A stretch of DNA of 64,000 nt. Source: Pseudomonadota bacterium (GTDB lineage Bacteria > Pseudomonadota > Alphaproteobacteria > Puniceispirillales > Marisalimonadaceae). The position numbers and the translations under genes were made by a program. The notes under the pieces are model-generated. The model did no database searches. It was given only the letters and a program-made list of their open reading frames with translations, and had not been told where the DNA came from. The DNA is taken from assembly GCA_028382005.1 (NCBI GenBank), contig JAOESH010000002.1, positions 1 to 64,000 of the forward strand. Reading direction: 5' to 3'. Positions 40,346-50,949 of the stretch are shown piece after piece. Each line of letters opens with the position of its first letter. The first letter of the stretch is position 1.

Positions 40346-41311
40346 CTATCCTAATTTTTTATCAATCATTTCCATTACAGTTTGAACTTTTAAGGCTTCT
40401 TTATGATCTGTTAGCGGGTTTATTCTAGTTTGTATAGAGTCAATAAATGTCTGTAATTCATTTTTAAGTGGTTCATTTTCATCGACATAAATCTTTTCAA
40501 GAGGATAAAAATCTATGGAGTTATCTTTATTAATAACCGAAGGGTTGAAAATTAACTTATTAGACCAATCTCTTGTATCATCAAATATTAATGATCCATT
40601 TGTACCAATAACGGAAAATTTATGTTCTTTATACGGACACATCCAATCACAATTAATTAATGCTGTTGTACCATCGTTAAATGACAATCTTACACTAATA
40701 GCATCAGGACCAAGATTCGAATTATGATGAATAGACTGAACTTGTAAATTATTAGGTAAATTTTTGGTAATTGACAGTATCATAGAAATATCGTGGGCAG
40801 CCAAATCATATACAACCGATTCATTTGAACGAACAGCACCCAAAGCTAAACGATTAGCTCTTATATTTTTAATAGATCCAATTTTACCATCATTAATAAG
40901 ATCTTTCATTTTTATAAAAGCGTTGTGATAGTTTAGAAGATGCCCAACCATTAAAATCTTATTCTTCTCAAGAGCTAAGTTTGAAATACTTTTAGCATCT
41001 GACAAAGATAAACAAAATGGTTTTTCAATTAAAACATCTTTGTTATTTATAAGAGCTTTTTTTGCTATATCTATATGGGTGTCAGCAGAAGAGGCTATGA
41101 CAACTGCATTGATATTTTTATCAGATAAAATTTCATTCAAAGAGTAATTGGGTAATTTTAACTCGGCTGTAACTTGTTTTGCCGTATCAGAATATGGATC
41201 ATAAACACAATATAAAGAATTCATTTGGGAAAGATTTCGTGAAATATTTTTGCCCCAATTACCACAGCCAATTAAAGCTATCTTTATATTGTTACCTATT
41301 TTAGGATTCAT
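40346..41311 (-). CDS. Gfo/Idh/MocA family oxidoreductase
   Basis: ALIGCGNWGKNI Rossmann motif, EKPFCLS. Confidence 0.92.
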   Translation of the reverse strand: MNPKIGNNIKIALIGCGNWGKNISRNLSQMNSLYCVYDPYSDTAKQVTAELKLPNYSLNEILSDKNINAVVIASSADTHIDIAKKALINNKDVLIEKPFCLSLSDAKSISNLALEKNKILMVGHLLNYHNAFIKMKDLINDGKIGSIKNIRANRLALGAVRSNESVVYDLAAHDISMILSITKNLPNNLQVQSIHHNSNLGPDAISVRLSFNDGTTALINCDWMCPYKEHKFSVIGTNGSLIFDDTRDWSNKLIFNPSVINKDNSIDFYPLEKIYVDENEPLKNELQTFIDSIQTRINPLTDHKEALKVQTVMEMIDKKLG

Positions 41312-41454
41312 ATTTTATTACTAAATAATATTAATTTAGATTAACTAAATATACCTACTTTTAAAAATGGTCAATTGTAGTATTTTGTAATAAATTGTTG
41401 AAAAATAATTTGAGAGTTAACATATATAATTCAGAGGTTATAGGAGACTTATTT

Positions 41455-42345
41455 ATGGAAATTAATGTAAGCACTAATATTAAAGATGTTAACACAGATA
41501 ATTTCATGAATGACGTAATTGAAGCTTCAAAAGAAAAACCTATAATTGTAGACTTTTGGGCTCCATGGTGTGAACCGTGCAAACAACTTGGCCCATTATT
41601 AGAAAATGCAGTTAAAGAGCAAAAAGAAAATTTAACCTTAGCCAAAATTGATATAGATCAAAATCAAGAAATTGCATCTCAATTAAGAATACAATCTATT
41701 CCTACAGTATATACATTTTTTGAGGGCAAGGTTGTTGATGGTTTTCAGGGTTCAAAAACTAACAGTGAAATATTAGAATTTGTTAAAAAGTCAGCTAGTC
41801 TATTGGGTCCAGGAGAAGAGGTAGAAAATTTTATGTCTATGGCTAAGCTTGCTATAGAACAAAGAAATTGGAATGAATCAAAAGAAATTGCTCAAAAAAT
41901 TTTAGATATAGATCCTGAAAATCATGTTGGCTTTGCTTCTTTAATTAAATCCATGATAGGATTGAATCAATTTTCAGATGTAAGAGACATTACTGACGCT
42001 TTAGCAATAGAAATTAGAGAATCAAAACCAGTAACCGAGGCTTTAATGTCACTTGAACCATCAGAAAAAGCATTTAAAGCTCAGGAAAACATAGAAGAAT
42101 TAGAAAAGAAGCTTGAAAAAAATCCTGAGAATTTAGATAGTTTATTAGAAATGGCCATTGCCTTTTACGGAAAAGGAGAAATAGCCAAATCATTTGAATT
42201 ACTTTTGAAATCAATTGATATAGACAGAGAATGGAATGATCAAGCTGCAAGAAAACAACTATTAGAATTTTTTACTTCAGCAGGTTTTGAAGCTGTTGAG
42301 ACTATAGATGCAAGAAGAAAACTTGCTTCTTTGTTGTTTTCATAA
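41455..42345 (+). CDS. Thioredoxin-TPR fusion (YbbN/CnoX-like); start at MEINVS rather than the ORF start at 41395
   Basis: VDFWAPWCEPCKQLGP (WCEPC), C-terminal TPR-like region. Confidence 0.9.
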   Translation: MEINVSTNIKDVNTDNFMNDVIEASKEKPIIVDFWAPWCEPCKQLGPLLENAVKEQKENLTLAKIDIDQNQEIASQLRIQSIPTVYTFFEGKVVDGFQGSKTNSEILEFVKKSASLLGPGEEVENFMSMAKLAIEQRNWNESKEIAQKILDIDPENHVGFASLIKSMIGLNQFSDVRDITDALAIEIRESKPVTEALMSLEPSEKAFKAQENIEELEKKLEKNPENLDSLLEMAIAFYGKGEIAKSFELLLKSIDIDREWNDQAARKQLLEFFTSAGFEAVETIDARRKLASLLFS

Positions 42346-42435
42346 AATGTTTAACTTTATTTTAGTTGTAGGAGATAAAAAATATTAAATCATTTACCTA
42401 AAACAATTCCTATTTTTCCACTGGAGGGAGTAGTA

Positions 42436-43020
42436 ATGTTTCCTAATACGTATCTTCCTTTAAATATTTTTGAACCACGATATTTAAAAATGATAGATAA
42501 AGCTCTTGCTTCTGATAATAGACTTATTGGAATGATTCAGCCTAGGGGAATTAATAATAATAATTTAGATACAAGTCTTCATAATGTGGGTTGTGTTGGA
42601 AAAATTATTAAGTTTGAAGAAGTTGAAAATAGAAGATATTTGATTACCTTGAAAGGATTAAACAGGTTTAATTTAATAAAAGAAATAACAAATAATGACA
42701 ATTTTAAGGTTGCCGAAATAGATTGGAGTTTTTTTATTGAGGACCTTGAAGAAGAGAAAATTAAGGAAGGCTTTAGTAATTTAAAACTTGCTTTAAGGAA
42801 ATATTTTGAGGTTAAAGACATTAAGGTAAATAATGAAATAATTGACTTATGTCAAGATTACAACTTAGTAGATCAAATTACTATGATATGTCCACTGGCT
42901 TCTGAAGAAAAGCAGTTATTATTAGAAACATTATCTATAACAAAAAGAAATGCATTATTATTGTCTATGATTGAAAGTTACACTAGTGAGGCTAATATTT
43001 CTGATGTTATCAAACATTAA
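42436..43020 (+). CDS. LON substrate-binding-domain protein; true start probably upstream (about 42382) with a non-canonical codon
   Basis: IPIFPLEGVVMFPNTYLPLNIFEPRYLKMID reads in frame through and upstream of the ATG. Confidence 0.85.
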   Translation: MFPNTYLPLNIFEPRYLKMIDKALASDNRLIGMIQPRGINNNNLDTSLHNVGCVGKIIKFEEVENRRYLITLKGLNRFNLIKEITNNDNFKVAEIDWSFFIEDLEEEKIKEGFSNLKLALRKYFEVKDIKVNNEIIDLCQDYNLVDQITMICPLASEEKQLLLETLSITKRNALLLSMIESYTSEANISDVIKH

Positions 43021-43112
43021 TAAAATTTATTTTAGATCATACTCCGTTTTTTTTAATGGCCTAATAATCTTTATTGAAACTAAAGCTAAAATTATAAAAA
43101 AAATTATATAAA

Positions 43113-43439
43113 ATGAATGCTTGGCCTTTATCAATTAAAAAAATAGAAGATGGTAAAAATTTATTAATCTTATTTGATGATAATTGTGAATTTACTATTT
43201 CAGCAGAACTATTGAGAGTTGAAGGTCCATCAGCAGATATTCAAGGTCATGGGGGTCCTAAAATTATAGTCAAAAATAAGAGTGATGTGCTTGTTAATAA
43301 AATAGAAGAAGTAGGAAATTACGCAATTAGGATAATATTTTCTGATGACCATAGTTCAGGTATTTTTAGTTGGGACTTGTTATACGATTTTGGAAAAAAT
43401 CAAAAATCATATTTGAATAGTTATTATAACTCTCTGTGA
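43113..43439 (+). CDS. DUF971 family protein
   Basis: LLRVEGPSADIQGHG, YAIRIIFSDDHSSGIFSWDLLY. Confidence 0.88.
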   Translation: MNAWPLSIKKIEDGKNLLILFDDNCEFTISAELLRVEGPSADIQGHGGPKIIVKNKSDVLVNKIEEVGNYAIRIIFSDDHSSGIFSWDLLYDFGKNQKSYLNSYYNSL

Positions 43440-44654
43440 TTATTTAGCAGCTAACTTACTAAATATATTTTTCAACTCACTTCTGTTTAAAGCCTCCATA
43501 CCTTTAGATAGTACTGTCTGTAAAACATTTGAATTTGAAGTAAATCCGTAGAACAGGAAATCAGTAATTGCAGTCATTGCAATAGTATTGGATAATCTAT
43601 CTTTATTATAAGATTCTAAAATAGATATATCACCTAAATCATTTCCAAACTTCAAACTTTTTTCTATAGAATTTATAACTGAAACGCAGTCCCTCAGAGC
43701 TAGGTTCAATCCTTGACCAGCAAGAGGATGTAAAGAATGTGCAGCGTCTCCAATCAAAATAGCTCTTTGTGTTGTTGGATTGATTATAAAATTTAAATTT
43801 AAAGGCCATGAAGATAGTTTGTTATTAATATTACCTATTTTTTTTATAGGTTTAAAATTTAAATTCAAACTAGAAAAAAACATGTCTAATTGATCACATA
43901 TATATTTTTCTGGATAATCCTTTGATAAGATATTTTTACATTTAGTTTTTTCAACGCTTAATACAAAGTTAATCTTATTTTTATTTTCAAATGGAAGCAA
44001 CCCTATTGGGCCTAAATCAGTAAAGGCTTGAATAGCTGAAAATTTATGGTCTCTTGATTGTTGAAGGAAACCAGAAAGAGCTATATGTCCAGTTTTTTTC
44101 GCAATAGTATTTATAGACAATAACTTTCTTAATTGAGAATTTTTTCCATCGGCTGACAAAACCAAAGCTGTTTTAATAGATTCTTTGTTATTAAGATATA
44201 AAGTTCTTTCGAATTCATCACATTTAGTGTTAGTTACAAAAGCTTCAAATTGCTTAATACCATCTAATTTTTTAAAAATAGAATTTAACATGACGTTATT
44301 TTTAACTACTGCTCCAAAACGCTCTTCCTCACTAGAGTTATCCCAAATTAGAGGAGATACATCTTTTTTGCCAAAAACTTCTATTTTTTTTACATTTGTA
44401 TAATCACTTTTTTTTAGGGTGTCCCAAACACCTAATTTATTTAATAAATCGATACTTTTTTGGTTATAAAAAGTCGTTCTAAGATCATTATCTATTTTAA
44501 TTTTTGGAACAATCCAAGCAATATTATTAGAATCAAATAATTTTGATTTTTTTAATAACAGTGCCATTATAGCCCCGGTCATTCCCCCTCCTACGATACA
44601 AATTTTGTAAAAATGTTCTTTGGATAAAGGTTGTTTTTTTGTTAATGATTTCAT
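43440..44654 (-). CDS. UbiH/UbiF/Coq6-family FAD monooxygenase
   Basis: CIVGGGMTGAIMALLL, RAILIGDAAHSLHPLAGQGLNLALRD. Confidence 0.92.
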   Translation of the reverse strand: MKSLTKKQPLSKEHFYKICIVGGGMTGAIMALLLKKSKLFDSNNIAWIVPKIKIDNDLRTTFYNQKSIDLLNKLGVWDTLKKSDYTNVKKIEVFGKKDVSPLIWDNSSEEERFGAVVKNNVMLNSIFKKLDGIKQFEAFVTNTKCDEFERTLYLNNKESIKTALVLSADGKNSQLRKLLSINTIAKKTGHIALSGFLQQSRDHKFSAIQAFTDLGPIGLLPFENKNKINFVLSVEKTKCKNILSKDYPEKYICDQLDMFFSSLNLNFKPIKKIGNINNKLSSWPLNLNFIINPTTQRAILIGDAAHSLHPLAGQGLNLALRDCVSVINSIEKSLKFGNDLGDISILESYNKDRLSNTIAMTAITDFLFYGFTSNSNVLQTVLSKGMEALNRSELKNIFSKLAAK

Positions 44655-44748
44655 ATTATTGAACTTTGTTATTTTGATGTATTAGTTTTAATTATTTATA
44701 ACTATAATATAGTATTTAAATAAATTATAAATTATTTTATGAGGTCAA

Positions 44749-45957
44749 ATGGTCAATCCAGATTATAATATTTTAAAAGATTGGATGTTCGGTAAATTAA
44801 ATGATCTTTTAGCAGATTTACACTCAAATCCTAATTATCCTATTTTAAAAATGTCATTGGGTGAACCAACTCTAAGTATGCCTGAATTTGTTAGAGATCA
44901 ACTATCACTTAATTATAATGAATGGGGTAAATATCCCCCTAGTGCAGCAATTCCTGAGTTAAGTAATAGTATATTAAGATATATAGAAAGAAGACACCCA
45001 GGAGCAGAAAAGATTATTAATATAAATAAAAATATTGTACCCGTCCCTGGGACACGAGAACCTTTGCATTTAGTCGGATTATTAGCTAAAAAAACAAAAA
45101 TGGGAGAAACATCAGCTATAGTAACTAATCCATTCTACCATGCATGGCGTGCAGGAAGTATTTCAAGTGGCTCCAAGATTCATTGGTTAAACGCTTTGCC
45201 AGAAAACGAATATCTCCCAAATATTTCAAACATTCCAGTCAAAATATTAGATTCTTCCGTAATAATGTATATTTGCTCTCCATCAAACCCTCATGGGAGT
45301 ATAGCTAGCTTAAACTATTTAAAAAATGCAATTTTATTAGCTAGAAAACATAATTTCATTCTTGCTATTGATGAATGTTATGGTGATATATACAGATTAA
45401 ATAAACCAAAACCACCAGGTGGACTAGATGCTGCTCTAAGTTTAGGAGACAATTTAGATAATGTAATTGTTTTTAACTCCTTGTCTAAAAGAAGCAACGC
45501 AAGTGGTATGAGAGCTGGTTTTATAGCTGGTGACAAAAAAATAATAGATAGTTATAAGTTATTAGTATCTAATGGAGCTTCACCAGTACCTATACCAATA
45601 CAAAAAGTTGCAGCAGCTTTGTATGATGATGAAAAACATAATACAAGTGCTTGTGAACATTATGACCAAAACTTTCAAATTGTAGAAAAATATTTAAAAC
45701 CTTTTGACAAAAATTTTAAAATTCCAGGAGGAGGATTTTTTCTGTGGCTAAAAGTAAATGATGATGAAGAAGCAACTAAGATTTTGTGGAATAAATTTTC
45801 ACTAAGAGTTATGCCTGGAAGATATATGGCAAGTGATGTAGACGGCTTAAATCCAGGTAAAGGTTATTTAAGAATTTCTATAGTCGATAATAAAGAAGTA
45901 ATTGAAGAAGCCATGAAACGAGTTTCTTTATTTTTAAAATCAGAATATTCAAAGTAA
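44749..45957 (+). CDS. Class I/II PLP aminotransferase (DapC-like)
   Basis: SLGEPTLSMP, CSPSNPHGS, FNSLSKRSNASGMRAGF. Confidence 0.85.
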   Translation: MVNPDYNILKDWMFGKLNDLLADLHSNPNYPILKMSLGEPTLSMPEFVRDQLSLNYNEWGKYPPSAAIPELSNSILRYIERRHPGAEKIININKNIVPVPGTREPLHLVGLLAKKTKMGETSAIVTNPFYHAWRAGSISSGSKIHWLNALPENEYLPNISNIPVKILDSSVIMYICSPSNPHGSIASLNYLKNAILLARKHNFILAIDECYGDIYRLNKPKPPGGLDAALSLGDNLDNVIVFNSLSKRSNASGMRAGFIAGDKKIIDSYKLLVSNGASPVPIPIQKVAAALYDDEKHNTSACEHYDQNFQIVEKYLKPFDKNFKIPGGGFFLWLKVNDDEEATKILWNKFSLRVMPGRYMASDVDGLNPGKGYLRISIVDNKEVIEEAMKRVSLFLKSEYSK

Positions 45958-48363
45958 TTGGGTTTTTTAGTGAATAAGTTAGATGAAGAGATACAAGAAA
46001 AACTATCAACTAAGATTTTTTATTCAGGCTTAGCTTTATTTCTTTTATTTATATCTATATCACTGTGTTTAATGCTTATTTCTTTTAGTCCAGATGATCC
46101 AAGTTGGGGTTTTAAATCTAGCAAAACTCCTATAAATTTTTATAATGTTTATGGTGCTTGGATTTCAGGTTTTATAATAAGAGAACTTGGAATTTTTCCA
46201 GGATTTCTGACATCTCTAGTATTATTTATATGGTCATTAAAATTATTCAACAGATCAAATTTTAAATTTATTAAGTTAAAATTTTTGTCTTTTTTCTTAA
46301 TGATTTTTTTTAGTTCAATAGGTGGTGCTTATTTTGAAGGTTTATTATATCATGATCTCCAACTTAAACTTTCCATTATTAATCAAAATGGTCTTTCTGA
46401 ATGGGTATTCTTAAAATTAGCTAGTGAAATTGCTCAAATATTAAATACAAGTCAACTTTTCACAAAACTAATTACTGCCTTAAGCTCATTAATTATTTCT
46501 TTAATAATGTTGGTTTGGATATCATCTCTGGGATTTCAAGAAACAAAATTCTTAAAATTTCTTTTAAGACCTTTGTTTCTTCCATTAATTTGGATATTGA
46601 ACATACTTTATAATCTCTTTTTTGTTTCTCCAAAAAATTATGGCAATGAAATAACACAAAATCAGAAAAGCTTTAGCTTGATAAATTTAGTAAAACCTTT
46701 TTACTCAAAATTTGCTATTCAAAATAATTTTATTCAAAGAAAAGTCCCACAAGTTAGAAAGAAACCTATTTTGATCACAAATAAAAAAAATGACAATATT
46801 GCTAAAAATTCATCTAACAGAAATAATTCCTTTCAACAAAATTTACAACTTAGTTCGGAAAATGGTTTTACTCTGCCACCTATAACATTATTAAAAAACA
46901 TAACTGAAGATATTAAACCACCAAGTAAAGAAACTTTAGATGCAAACGCAAAAGTTCTTGAAGGAGTTCTGTCTGATTATTCGATAAATGGAAATATAGA
47001 CTCAGTAAGATATGGACCTGTGGTAACTAGGTACGATTTGCAACCTGCACCAGGTTTAAGAAGTCAAAGGGTTGTGTCTCTTGCTGACGATATTGCTAGG
47101 TCCATGACTGTTGAAGCGGTAAGAGTGGCAATGGTGCCAGGACAAAATGTTATAGGAATTGAGTTGCCTAATAAAGTACGTGAGACAGTCATATTAAGAA
47201 ATATTTTAGAACATGAAGAGTTTCAAAACTCAAGTTTTAATCTTCCTGTTTGTTTAGGTAAGAATATAGCTGGATATCCTGTTGTAGTAGACCTAGCCAA
47301 AATGCCTCATCTTTTGGTAGCTGGAACCACTGGATCTGGTAAATCAGTTGGAATTAATGCGATGATTCTCTCTTTATTATTTAAACATACGCCAGAGACT
47401 TGTCGTCTTATTATGATTGACCCTAAAATGCTTGAGTTATCAGTTTATGACGGAATTCCTCACCTACTAACACCGGTTGTAACAGATCCTAATAAAGCAA
47501 TTGTTGCACTAAAATGGGCTGTTAGAGAAATGGAAACTAGGTACATGTCTATGAGTAAATTAGGAGTTAGAAATATTGATAGCTATAATGTTCGGTTAAT
47601 TGAGGCTCGAAAAAAAGGTGAAGTTTTAACAAAAAGTATTCAAGTTGGCTTTGATCCAGAGACAGGTCAAGCAATATTTGAAGATCAACATATTGATCTA
47701 ACCCCATTGCCATTTATTGTGGTAGTTATAGATGAAGTAGCAGATTTAATGTTAGTTGCAGGAAAAGAAATTGAGTCAGCTGTGCAAAGATTAGCTCAAA
47801 TGGCAAGAGCAGCAGGAATTCATGTTGTAATGGCAACTCAAAGACCTTCTGTAGATGTGATTACAGGTACTATTAAAGCTAATTTTCCAACAAGAATTTC
47901 ATTTCAAGTTACTAGCAAGATTGATAGTAGAACTATTTTGGGTGAACAAGGTGGTGAACAGTTATTAGGACGTGGAGACATGTTGTATATGGCTGGAGGT
48001 GGAAAATTAACCAGAGTTCACGGCCCATTTGTTGAAGACATTGAAGTTGAAAAAGTTACTAAATTTTTGTCTGATCAATCTATTCCTGATTATGATGAAA
48101 CTATAACTGAAGAGCCAGAAAATCATAATAATGAGACTTTTTATGGACTTACAAATAAAAATAACAATCAAAATGATGAATTGTATGATCAAGCTGTTGC
48201 TTTGATTGCTAGAGAAAGAAAAGCAAGTACATCTTTTATTCAGAGATATTTTAAAATTGGATATAATAGGGCAGCAACAATAATAGAAAAAATGGAAGAA
48301 AATAATATTATCTCTAAGCCAGGTAGAGCTGGGAAAAGAGAAGTTTTAATAGAGGATAATTAG
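45958..48363 (+). CDS. ftsK: DNA translocase FtsK
   Basis: VAGTTGSGKSVGINAMI, MATQRPSVDVITGTIKANFPTRISF, C-terminal gamma domain. Confidence 0.96.
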   Translation: MGFLVNKLDEEIQEKLSTKIFYSGLALFLLFISISLCLMLISFSPDDPSWGFKSSKTPINFYNVYGAWISGFIIRELGIFPGFLTSLVLFIWSLKLFNRSNFKFIKLKFLSFFLMIFFSSIGGAYFEGLLYHDLQLKLSIINQNGLSEWVFLKLASEIAQILNTSQLFTKLITALSSLIISLIMLVWISSLGFQETKFLKFLLRPLFLPLIWILNILYNLFFVSPKNYGNEITQNQKSFSLINLVKPFYSKFAIQNNFIQRKVPQVRKKPILITNKKNDNIAKNSSNRNNSFQQNLQLSSENGFTLPPITLLKNITEDIKPPSKETLDANAKVLEGVLSDYSINGNIDSVRYGPVVTRYDLQPAPGLRSQRVVSLADDIARSMTVEAVRVAMVPGQNVIGIELPNKVRETVILRNILEHEEFQNSSFNLPVCLGKNIAGYPVVVDLAKMPHLLVAGTTGSGKSVGINAMILSLLFKHTPETCRLIMIDPKMLELSVYDGIPHLLTPVVTDPNKAIVALKWAVREMETRYMSMSKLGVRNIDSYNVRLIEARKKGEVLTKSIQVGFDPETGQAIFEDQHIDLTPLPFIVVVIDEVADLMLVAGKEIESAVQRLAQMARAAGIHVVMATQRPSVDVITGTIKANFPTRISFQVTSKIDSRTILGEQGGEQLLGRGDMLYMAGGGKLTRVHGPFVEDIEVEKVTKFLSDQSIPDYDETITEEPENHNNETFYGLTNKNNNQNDELYDQAVALIARERKASTSFIQRYFKIGYNRAATIIEKMEENNIISKPGRAGKREVLIEDN

Positions 48364-48993
48364 TTGAAATTTCTTAAAATTACATCACGTTTTCTTAGTT
48401 ACCTTTTATTGATAACTTTTATAACAATTAACTTGCTACAAATAACAAATTCAGCAGAGATTAAAAATAAAATTACAGTACAGGTAGAAGATTTCTTTAA
48501 TAACCTCAATACTTTAGAGGCAAATTTCATACAAGTAAGCCCTTCGGGAAAAATTAGTAATGGTAAGATATTTTTAGACTTGCCAGGAAAATTGAGATTA
48601 GATTACAATCAACCAAACAATCTTCTAATAACTTGCAAAGGATTTTGGATTGTCATACAGAATAGAAAATTAAAGTCTACTAATAACATTCCTTTGAGCC
48701 AAACTCCCTTTTCAATTTTATTAGGAAACAAAATTAATTTTGATAATAAAGATCTGATTGTAGATTTACAAAAAACATTAGGTATAATTACATTAAAAAT
48801 CAAGCTTGCTAAGAACACACAAGCTGGTGAATTACTTTTAGAATTTTCAGATAAACCGTTTATTTTAAAAAAATGGATTATTAGGGATATTGTTGGAGAT
48901 GAAACAACAGTATTGATTCAAAACACTAGATATAATCAAAAATTACCATTTACTATTTTTTTTCCAGATGTTTTCCCTGAACCTAATATTTAA
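48364..48993 (+). CDS. lolA: Outer-membrane lipoprotein carrier protein LolA-like
   Basis: LEANFIQVSPSGKISNGKIFLDLPGKLRLDY; downstream of ftsK; TTG start. Confidence 0.88.
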   Translation: MKFLKITSRFLSYLLLITFITINLLQITNSAEIKNKITVQVEDFFNNLNTLEANFIQVSPSGKISNGKIFLDLPGKLRLDYNQPNNLLITCKGFWIVIQNRKLKSTNNIPLSQTPFSILLGNKINFDNKDLIVDLQKTLGIITLKIKLAKNTQAGELLLEFSDKPFILKKWIIRDIVGDETTVLIQNTRYNQKLPFTIFFPDVFPEPNI

Positions 48994-49008
48994 AAAAAGT
49001 GATGTTAA

Positions 49009-50949
49009 ATGTCCATAAATAATCTTTTTGAAAAAGGTAATAAATTTTTTCTATTACAAAACTATATTGCTGGTTTAGAGATATATAAAGAGATTTGGTC
49101 TAAGTATCCAAAAAATACAAGATTAAATGAGGAAATAAAAAATAAAGTAAAAAAATTTAAAATACCTGTCCCAGCTACGTTTAGCCAAAATCAAATTGAT
49201 GAATTTTTTGAATTACATAATGCTGGCAAAACAAATTTGGTAATTCAAACTTTATATTCTTTTTTGGAAACTAATCCAAATAGTATTCTTTCAATTTCAC
49301 TTTTAGGCACTTTTTTGGGTATAAACGAAGAGTATGATAAGGCTATAAAATTTCAAAAATTAGCTATTGAAAAAGCTCCATTCGAAGTTGTTTTTTATAT
49401 AAACTTATCAGAAACTTTAAGTAAAATTAATAAGTTAGAAGAATCTTTGTCAATTTTATATTTTGCAAAAGTATTATCTCTAACAAATAACGTGATAGAT
49501 TATAAATTAGCAAAAGTATATACTGCATTGAAAAATTATTCAAAAGCAGATTTTATTTATCAAGGTCTAATCAAAGAAGGCTCAATTAGTAATGAATTAA
49601 TATATAGTTACTGTAATAATTTAATAAAATTTAATAAAGAAAAAGAAGCGCTTTCTTTTTTAGAAAAATATGAGCTTAAAAACTCCGAAGACGAACAAAT
49701 AAAGATATTAATAGGCTTAACCTATTTTAAAATGCAAGAGTTTAATCTAGCAAAAGACTTTTTTTATAAAGTATTAAAATTAAATAATGACAACGATGAA
49801 GCTCACACGATGCTAGGCGACACTTATGAGAAATTAGGTGATTTAGATCTAGCAAAAACCTGTTATGATCACTCATTAACCATTAACCCTGATAACATAT
49901 CGACAATTAATAACTTAGCTGCATGGCATTTTATTAAAGGAGACATGCTAGAGGCTGAAAAACTTTATAATTTTTCTCTTACAAAAAATAAAAATAATAG
50001 TAATACTCGATATTTTTTATCTCTATGTCAGTTAGCACAATCAAACTATAGTGAAGGATGGTTAAATTTTGATTATAGGTGGTTGTCTAATGAGTTTAAT
50101 TCTTTAGAATTTAAGTCTAATTTAGCAAAATTTAAGTTAAATGATAATAAAAAAAATTTGCTTTTGTGGGGAGAACAAGGAGTGGGTGATCAGATCTTAT
50201 TTATGAGATTCTTAAAAGACATCCAACTTCATGTTGATAATTTATTTATTAATATAGATAAAAGGCTCCATCCATTTATTAAAAGGTCTTTTCCAGAAAT
50301 ACTTTTTTTTAATAAAGACACGAGTACTTATTTAGATTGTCAATTATCTTTTGGTGACTTAGCAGGTTTGTTTGTAAAAGATAATTCATATTTTTTAAAC
50401 AATCAAAATCATTATATTAGCTCAGATCCAGTCATTAAAGAAAGATTAGAGGCGAGCATCAAATCTAAAAATAAATTTTTATGTGGCATTTCCTGGATAA
50501 GTAAAACTGACGAAATAGGAATTAATAAAAGTATAACTCTGGAAATATTAAAACCAGTGTTAAATATAGAAAATATTGAATTCATAGATTTACAATATAG
50601 TGAGACATCAATTGAAAGAGAAAATTTTTACAACAAAAATAACATTAAAATTAAGAAAATTGAAAATATAGATAATTTTAACGATTTAAACGGTCTTAGT
50701 TCTTTGATTGATGTTTGTGACTTTGTAATTACAATAAGTAACACAAATGCCCATATTGCAGGATCTTTAGGTAAGAAGACTTTTTTGCTTTTACCTAAGG
50801 GTAAAGGAAGGTTATGGTACTGGATATCTAAAAAGAAAAGAAGTATTTGGTATCCTAAAATTGAAATCATTGAACAAGAAGAAATAGGTAATTGGAAATC
50901 TGTAATTAAAAAATTACAAAAAAAAGTAAAGGAATATTTAATTGAATGA
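49009..50949 (+). CDS. TPR-repeat protein with C-terminal GT9-like glycosyltransferase domain
   Basis: Multiple TPRs; LLLWGEQGVGDQILFMRFL; ITISNTNAHIAGSLGKKTFLLLPKG. Confidence 0.82.
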   Translation: MSINNLFEKGNKFFLLQNYIAGLEIYKEIWSKYPKNTRLNEEIKNKVKKFKIPVPATFSQNQIDEFFELHNAGKTNLVIQTLYSFLETNPNSILSISLLGTFLGINEEYDKAIKFQKLAIEKAPFEVVFYINLSETLSKINKLEESLSILYFAKVLSLTNNVIDYKLAKVYTALKNYSKADFIYQGLIKEGSISNELIYSYCNNLIKFNKEKEALSFLEKYELKNSEDEQIKILIGLTYFKMQEFNLAKDFFYKVLKLNNDNDEAHTMLGDTYEKLGDLDLAKTCYDHSLTINPDNISTINNLAAWHFIKGDMLEAEKLYNFSLTKNKNNSNTRYFLSLCQLAQSNYSEGWLNFDYRWLSNEFNSLEFKSNLAKFKLNDNKKNLLLWGEQGVGDQILFMRFLKDIQLHVDNLFINIDKRLHPFIKRSFPEILFFNKDTSTYLDCQLSFGDLAGLFVKDNSYFLNNQNHYISSDPVIKERLEASIKSKNKFLCGISWISKTDEIGINKSITLEILKPVLNIENIEFIDLQYSETSIERENFYNKNNIKIKKIENIDNFNDLNGLSSLIDVCDFVITISNTNAHIAGSLGKKTFLLLPKGKGRLWYWISKKKRSIWYPKIEIIEQEEIGNWKSVIKKLQKKVKEYLIE

